NCBI RefSeq assembly: GCF_900007165.1
Contig: NZ_CYGY02000059.1
Coordinates: 44,397 to 108,396, forward strand
Source: Paraburkholderia piptadeniae
GTDB taxonomy: Bacteria > Pseudomonadota > Gammaproteobacteria > Burkholderiales > Burkholderiaceae
DNA: 64,000 nucleotides
Direction: 5' to 3'
Below are positions 60,507 through 64,000 of this stretch, piece by piece. A model generated the notes under the pieces. It ran no database searches. It saw only the letters and a program-made list of their open reading frames with translations, and was not told where the DNA came from. Made by a program: the position numbers and the translations under genes. Numbering within the stretch: the stretch's first letter is position 1; every line of letters begins with the position of its first letter.

Positions 60507-61799
60507 ATGAGCGTCCCGCAACAAGCCTTTCTCCGTGACGCGATGCGGCGTCTGAATCTCACCCGCGACGGCTTCGCGACGCGTATCGGCGTGTCCAAGC
60601 GCGCGCTCGACACGTGGCTCCTGCCCGACGATTCGCAGGAATCGCGGGCGATGCCGGAAATCGTCGAGCGTTTCGTGTCGGAGATCGTCGTCAATGGCGT
60701 GCCGGCGGAAAAATATACGCAAAGCGTAGATTCGCAGTCGCTCAGCAGCCAGATTCTGTTCGAAGGCAAGCCGCAGTTGCTTTCCGTCGATCAGTTCTCG
60801 CGCGACTCCGTCGAGGCGCTGTTCCGCGTCGCGGACATCATGCAGCCGATCGCGCGCCGCCGGAAAATCTCGCGCGTGCTCGAAGGCGCGGTGCTCGGCA
60901 ACCTGTTCTTCGAGGCCAGCACGCGCACCCGCGTGAGCTTCGGCGCGGCGTTCTGCCGCCTGGGCGGCTCGGTGTGCGATACGACGGGCTTCACGTTCTC
61001 GTCGATGGCCAAGGGCGAATCGATCTATGACACAAGCCGCGTGATGGCCGGCTACGTCGATGCCCTCGTGATCCGCCACCCAGAGCAAGGCTCCGTGGCC
61101 GAATTCGCACGCGCGACCAACATTCCCGTCATCAACGGCGGCGACGGCCCCGGCGAGCACCCGAGTCAGGCGCTGCTCGACCTGTACACGATCCAGCGCG
61201 AGTTCTCGCGCCTCGGCAAGATCGTCGACGGCGCACATATCGCGCTGGTCGGCGACCTGAAGTACGGGCGCACCGTGCATTCGCTCGTCAAGCTGCTCGC
61301 GCTCTATCGCGGCATCAAGTTCACGCTGATCTCGCCGCCGACGCTCGAAATGCCGACGTACATCGTCGAGCAGATTTCGCGCAACGGCCATGTGGTCGAG
61401 CAGACGCACGACCTCGCGAACGGTCTGCGCGGCGCGGACGTCGTCTACGCGACGCGCATCCAGAAGGAGCGCTTCGCCGACGAATCGTTCGAAGGCTACA
61501 CGCCCGATTTCCAGATCAATCAGGCGCTCGTCGATAGCGTGTGCGGCCCCGACACGCTGATCATGCATCCGCTGCCGCGCGACAGCCGCCCCGGCGCGAA
61601 CGACCTGAGCACGGACCTGAATCACGATTCGCGCCTCGCGATCTTCCGCCAGACGGACAACGGCATTCCCGTGCGGATGGCGATTTTCGCGGTGCTGCTC
61701 GGCGTCGAGAAGCTGGTACAGCATTCGATGCGCGATGCGGCCTGGCGTCCGCCCGCCTATCTCGGCCCGGACGACGCCGTGTTTCATGGCATCGACTGA
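60507..61799 (+). CDS. pyrB: Aspartate carbamoyltransferase with an N-terminal helix-turn-helix domain
   Basis: The 430-aa protein carries about 70 residues ahead of the transcarbamylase. Residues 7-60 form a Cro/XRE-like helical domain with recognition region DGFATRIGVSKRALDTWLL. The enzyme then has the carbamoyl-phosphate loop EASTRTRVSFG (138-142 STRTR), GEHPSQALLDLYT, and the aspartate-binding HPLPRDSRP (about 350-358); all key residues are present. It makes carbamoyl-aspartate, the first committed step of pyrimidine synthesis. Usual PyrB has about 310-340 aa, so this is a long form. An intrinsic terminator follows. It may regulate itself through two matching operators. Confidence 0.93.
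   Translation: MSVPQQAFLRDAMRRLNLTRDGFATRIGVSKRALDTWLLPDDSQESRAMPEIVERFVSEIVVNGVPAEKYTQSVDSQSLSSQILFEGKPQLLSVDQFSRDSVEALFRVADIMQPIARRRKISRVLEGAVLGNLFFEASTRTRVSFGAAFCRLGGSVCDTTGFTFSSMAKGESIYDTSRVMAGYVDALVIRHPEQGSVAEFARATNIPVINGGDGPGEHPSQALLDLYTIQREFSRLGKIVDGAHIALVGDLKYGRTVHSLVKLLALYRGIKFTLISPPTLEMPTYIVEQISRNGHVVEQTHDLANGLRGADVVYATRIQKERFADESFEGYTPDFQINQALVDSVCGPDTLIMHPLPRDSRPGANDLSTDLNHDSRLAIFRQTDNGIPVRMAIFAVLLGVEKLVQHSMRDAAWRPPAYLGPDDAVFHGID
60713..60731 (+). promoter_or_regulatory. Second operator-like palindrome inside pyrB
   Basis: ATATACGC-AAA-GCGTAgAT differs in one base of its arms from the promoter palindrome at 60455. The two centres are 258 bp apart. It covers codons 69-75 (KYTQSVD), the linker between HTH and enzyme, where AAA, TAT, CAA, GTA and GAT are codons uncommon in the rest of the gene, as if selected for the DNA site. 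Confidence 0.55.
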
Positions 61800-61819
61800 G
61801 CGAACGCCCGATCCGAAGA

Positions 61820-61856
61820 AAAACGCGCCTCGAAGTTGGAGGCGCGTTTTGTTTTT
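61820..61856 (+). terminator. Intrinsic terminator after pyrB
   Basis: AAAACGCGCCTC and GAGGCGCGTTTT form a 12-bp perfect stem with a 7-base loop, ending in TTTTGTTTTT. It closes the pyrB transcript 21 bp after the stop; because of its A-rich left arm it could also act on the other strand. Confidence 0.85.
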
Positions 61857-62265
61857 GTGGCTGTGCTCGCCGCAAATCAAGGTCTGAAGCAATTTCGCAT
61901 TTGTCGAACCGTTGCACCTCGCCATCGAAACCGCCGTTTCTTGCGAGCGGTTTTTGTTTTTCGAAAAACGTTCTATGGTTAAACGTGCGTCGGCTTTTAC
62001 ACGCACGGGGGTCACCGGCCCACGACGATTCTTCAGGGCTTCTGTCACCTCGAACGCCACCGACTGTGCGGCGTTACATACGCCTCCACGAAGCCCCGCA
62101 GAGAGCACCACGAATAACGCTTGCGCAACCGGGTCGTTTGCGTCAGCAGGCAAATCGGCGACAGCGGGTATTTGACACGCGCGCCGCCGCTTCGCCTGTT
62201 GCCAAAGCCAAGCCAAAGCCCGAGCAAGTCCTCAAACGCGATTCCGCAGTCAAGGAGAGTGAGTC
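61857..62265. other. 409-bp gap, no gene seen
   Basis: Open frames on both strands lack ribosome sites and family signatures. A minus-strand frame reading PADANDPVAQALFVVLSAG has protein-like composition and could be a gene remnant, but it runs on antisense to pyrB and is not called. Confidence 0.4.
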
Positions 62266-63021
62266 ATGAAGATCGTTGTCATCGGCGGAACCGGCCTGAT
62301 CGGCTCGAAGACCGTCCCCATTCTGCGCGAGAGCGGCCACGAGGTCATCGCGGCGTCGTCAAGAAGCGGCATCAACGCGATCACCGGCGAGGGGCTCGAT
62401 GAGGCGATGAGGGGCGCACAGGTCGTGATCGACCTCGCCAATTCGCCGTCGTTCGAAGACAAGGCCGTGCTCGAATTCTTCGAGACCTCCAGCCGCAATC
62501 TTCTCGCCGCCGAAGCGGCAGCGGGCGTCAGGAATCACGTCGCGCTCTCGATCGTCGGAATCGAACGCTCGCCCGACAACGGCTATTTCCGCGCAAAGGT
62601 CGCGCAGGAAAAACTGATCGTGACTTCGGGCGTCCCGTACACCATCATCCGCTCGACACAGTTCTTCGAATTTCTCGGAGGCATCGCCGATTCGAGCACG
62701 GACGGAAACGTCGTGAAGCTTTCGTCCGGCCTCTTCCAGCCCATCGCGTCGGATGACGTGGCCGCCATCGTCGCCGATGTGGCACTCGAGCCGCCGCGCA
62801 ACGGCATCGTCGAGATCGCGGGCCCCGAGCGCGCGCCGTTCGACGAATTCATCGCTCGCTATCTGAAGGCCGTCGGCGATCCGCGTGAAGTCGTGAGAGA
62901 TTCCAATGCACGATACTTCGGCGGCCTCGTCGAAGAGCATTCGCTCGTGCCGTTGGGCGAGGCGCGCCTCGGACGCGTCGGCTTCGACGAATGGCTGCGC
63001 CGCTCAAAGGCGGCGAGCTGA
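62266..63021 (+). CDS. NAD(P)-binding SDR-like protein (atypical, NmrA/YwnB-like)
   Basis: The 251-aa protein has the Rossmann motif KIVVIGGTGLIGSKTVPILR at the N-terminus, then VVIDLANSPSFED, VALSIVGIERSPDNGYFRAK with a Tyr-x-x-x-Lys-like YFRAK, and GVPYTIIRSTQFFEFLG. Such atypical SDR proteins reduce small quinones or act as redox sensors. GGAG stands ahead of the ATG. Substrate unknown. It converges with the PEBP-like gene. Confidence 0.87.
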   Translation: MKIVVIGGTGLIGSKTVPILRESGHEVIAASSRSGINAITGEGLDEAMRGAQVVIDLANSPSFEDKAVLEFFETSSRNLLAAEAAAGVRNHVALSIVGIERSPDNGYFRAKVAQEKLIVTSGVPYTIIRSTQFFEFLGGIADSSTDGNVVKLSSGLFQPIASDDVAAIVADVALEPPRNGIVEIAGPERAPFDEFIARYLKAVGDPREVVRDSNARYFGGLVEEHSLVPLGEARLGRVGFDEWLRRSKAAS

Positions 63022-63108
63022 TCCGCAGCGCCGGCGATGGCGGGATGACACGCACATGACATCCCGCCCGGCATCGAACGGTCGATTCGAACGATCAATT
63101 TCGAATGA

Positions 63109-63681
63109 TCAATTCGAGGCCCGGTGATAAGTCGCGACGTACCGCGCTTGCGAGATCACCTTCCCATGCATCTGATACGCGACGAGCGCGGGACTCGACG
63201 CCGTCTTCACGTCGATTCGAGGAACGGTGAGCGCCGATGCCGTGACGACGTATCGATGCGTCTCTCCTTGAGGCGGGCAAGGTCCACCGTATTTCGACTC
63301 GCCGAAATCCGTCAACGTTTCGATGGCGCCCGTCGGCAACGCCTTGGGATTGCCGGAAGCACCCTTCTCGATCGACGATCCCAATGCCGGTATGTTGACG
63401 ACTTCCCAATGCGTCCAACCGAGTCCGCCCGTCGGCGCATCGGGATCGTGGATCGTCACGACGATGCTCTTCGCTCCGGGCGGAACGTTCGACCACGAGA
63501 TGCGCGGCGAAACGTTGTCGCCATGACAGCCGAATCCGCCATACACCTGTTCGTTCCCGAAGCGCCCATGGTTCAGATCGTCGACCTTGACCGTGAACGG
63601 CCCGGCAATCGCCATCGCCGGGATGATCGTCAGAAGCACTGAAGAGCAACGAGTCGTTCGCAGAAGGACGTTCAATCGCAT
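63109..63681 (-). CDS. YbhB/YbcL family PEBP-like protein, exported
   Basis: The 190-aa precursor has a signal peptide (residues 1-28, ending AIAG) and the phosphatidylethanolamine-binding-like fold: NVSPRISWSNVPPGAKSIVV, DPDAPTGGLGWTHWEVVNIP and YGGPCPPQGETHRYVVTASA, which contains the ligand-pocket His and Asp-Pro residues. The start at 63681 has GGAG 8 bases upstream; a longer frame is non-homologous. The bacterial role is not established. It diverges from the Nudix gene. Confidence 0.88.
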   Translation of the reverse strand: MRLNVLLRTTRCSSVLLTIIPAMAIAGPFTVKVDDLNHGRFGNEQVYGGFGCHGDNVSPRISWSNVPPGAKSIVVTIHDPDAPTGGLGWTHWEVVNIPALGSSIEKGASGNPKALPTGAIETLTDFGESKYGGPCPPQGETHRYVVTASALTVPRIDVKTASSPALVAYQMHGKVISQARYVATYHRASN

Positions 63682-63852
63682 GGTGCGCTCCGTTGAGGGA
63701 TAAGGGTGAGCTTGCGATCGAACGATAGCGATCAACGGCACATCGCGGAAGCGAGACTCGCGAATCATCGCGTTGTCTTGCGCGCAACGTCCCGATACGA
63801 TACAGGCCGTATTCAAACTCGCCTTCGCGCGAACTCATGTCAGGCTTTGACA

Positions 63853-63942
63853 ATGGATAACAATGCGCAGCCCCAGGTTGGCGTCGGCGTCATCATCGTT
63901 CGCGATGGACTCGTACTTCTAGTATCCCGAGTTAAAAAATGA
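63853..63942 (+). pseudogene. Nudix hydrolase gene, truncated after about 23 codons
   Basis: The frame begins MDNNAQPQVGVGVIIVRDGL, a start shared by Nudix hydrolases, in which VLL is normally followed by G-x-R and the Nudix box. Here homology stops at about 63920 and the frame ends six codons later at TGA 63940-63942. The following bases are AT-rich and unlike the neighbourhood. The gene has probably been cut by an insertion, with its rest outside the window. Confidence 0.65.
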
Positions 63943-64000
63943 TTGCCTTATTTGCGTTATGTACTAACCTGGCTTGCAGGGTTCGCAATTGAGCGAGGCA
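63921..64000. mobile_element. Possible left end of inserted DNA
   Basis: From about 63921 the sequence changes abruptly to AT-rich DNA (GTTAAAAAATGATTGCC) right where the Nudix homology breaks. Only 80 bases are visible, so no terminal repeat or transposase can be recognised. An insertion sequence or integrative element is suggested but not shown. Confidence 0.3.

Noticed and set aside
60477..62216. 579-codon minus-strand open frame opposite pyrB
   Set aside because: A shadow of the high-GC pyrB gene, His/Arg/Glu-rich and without start signals. The part beyond pyrB may be a remnant but is not a gene.
1..64000. CRISPR arrays, tRNA, rRNA, phage modules, toxin-antitoxin or defence islands
   Set aside because: Read for regular repeats, cloverleaf-like stretches and the usual families; none was convincing.

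Overview
The DNA is GC-rich, with tightly packed genes, many LysR regulators, a trimeric-type porin, MocR, FUSC, RdgC and a C-terminally cysteine-rich NifQ. Gene content and style point to a soil or plant-associated betaproteobacterium of the Burkholderiales (Paraburkholderia/Caballeronia type). This is a judgement from gene families; no rRNA gene is present to confirm it. No tRNA, rRNA, CRISPR array or complete insertion sequence was seen.

Layout. 1-12.9 kb: a LysR gene cut by the left edge, an actP-type acetate symporter with its DUF485 partner, then a seven-gene leftward beta-oxidation operon (FadJ-like fusion, thiolase, two acyl-CoA dehydrogenases, PaaG-like isomerase, class III CoA-transferase, nitronate monooxygenase-like protein). 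Its order resembles the pim dicarboxylate operon, with a CoA-transferase instead of a ligase. A second LysR gene follows. 13-24 kb: an uncharacterised catabolic cluster with an MDR reductase, a Pro-1 tautomerase, a BKACE enzyme, an aldehyde dehydrogenase, DUF1330, a crotonase, a CoA-transferase without the usual Asp, an MFS importer, a TetR regulator and a porin. Repeated TAACACCGTTA/GTTAACA sites lie in its promoters.

24-38 kb is an accessory, decaying zone. An acyl-CoA synthetase has lost part of its adenylation motif in a frameshifting deletion, a MalT-like LuxR regulator carries an in-frame TAA, and a Tat-exported hydrolase carries an in-frame TAG. The zone also has an epoxide hydrolase, MAPEG, a DJ-1/AraC regulator, an AhpD-like protein, a hydrolase bracketed by a 75-bp imperfect direct repeat, a LysR gene and about 1.4 kb of mostly empty DNA.

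38-64 kb is conventional chromosome: a Cys-rich ArsR regulator with an old yellow enzyme, GNAT, LysE and FUSC exporters, MocR divergent from a YdeP-type molybdoenzyme, NmrA divergent from LysR, an amino-acid binding protein, rdgC, nifQ, a lactate permease behind two LldR-like operators, an MHYT-GGDEF-EAL protein, a bactofilin/M23 peptidase operon, a DapA-like aldolase, pyrB, an SDR and a PEBP protein. A Nudix gene is broken about 80 bp before the right edge, apparently by inserted foreign DNA.

The most interesting system is pyrB (60507-61799). The aspartate carbamoyltransferase has an N-terminal helix-turn-helix domain. A perfect palindrome ATATACGC-N3-GCGTATAT overlaps its own -10 box, and a near-identical copy lies 258 bp downstream, inside the codons that link the HTH domain to the enzyme. 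This suggests an autoregulating pyrimidine enzyme acting through two operators.
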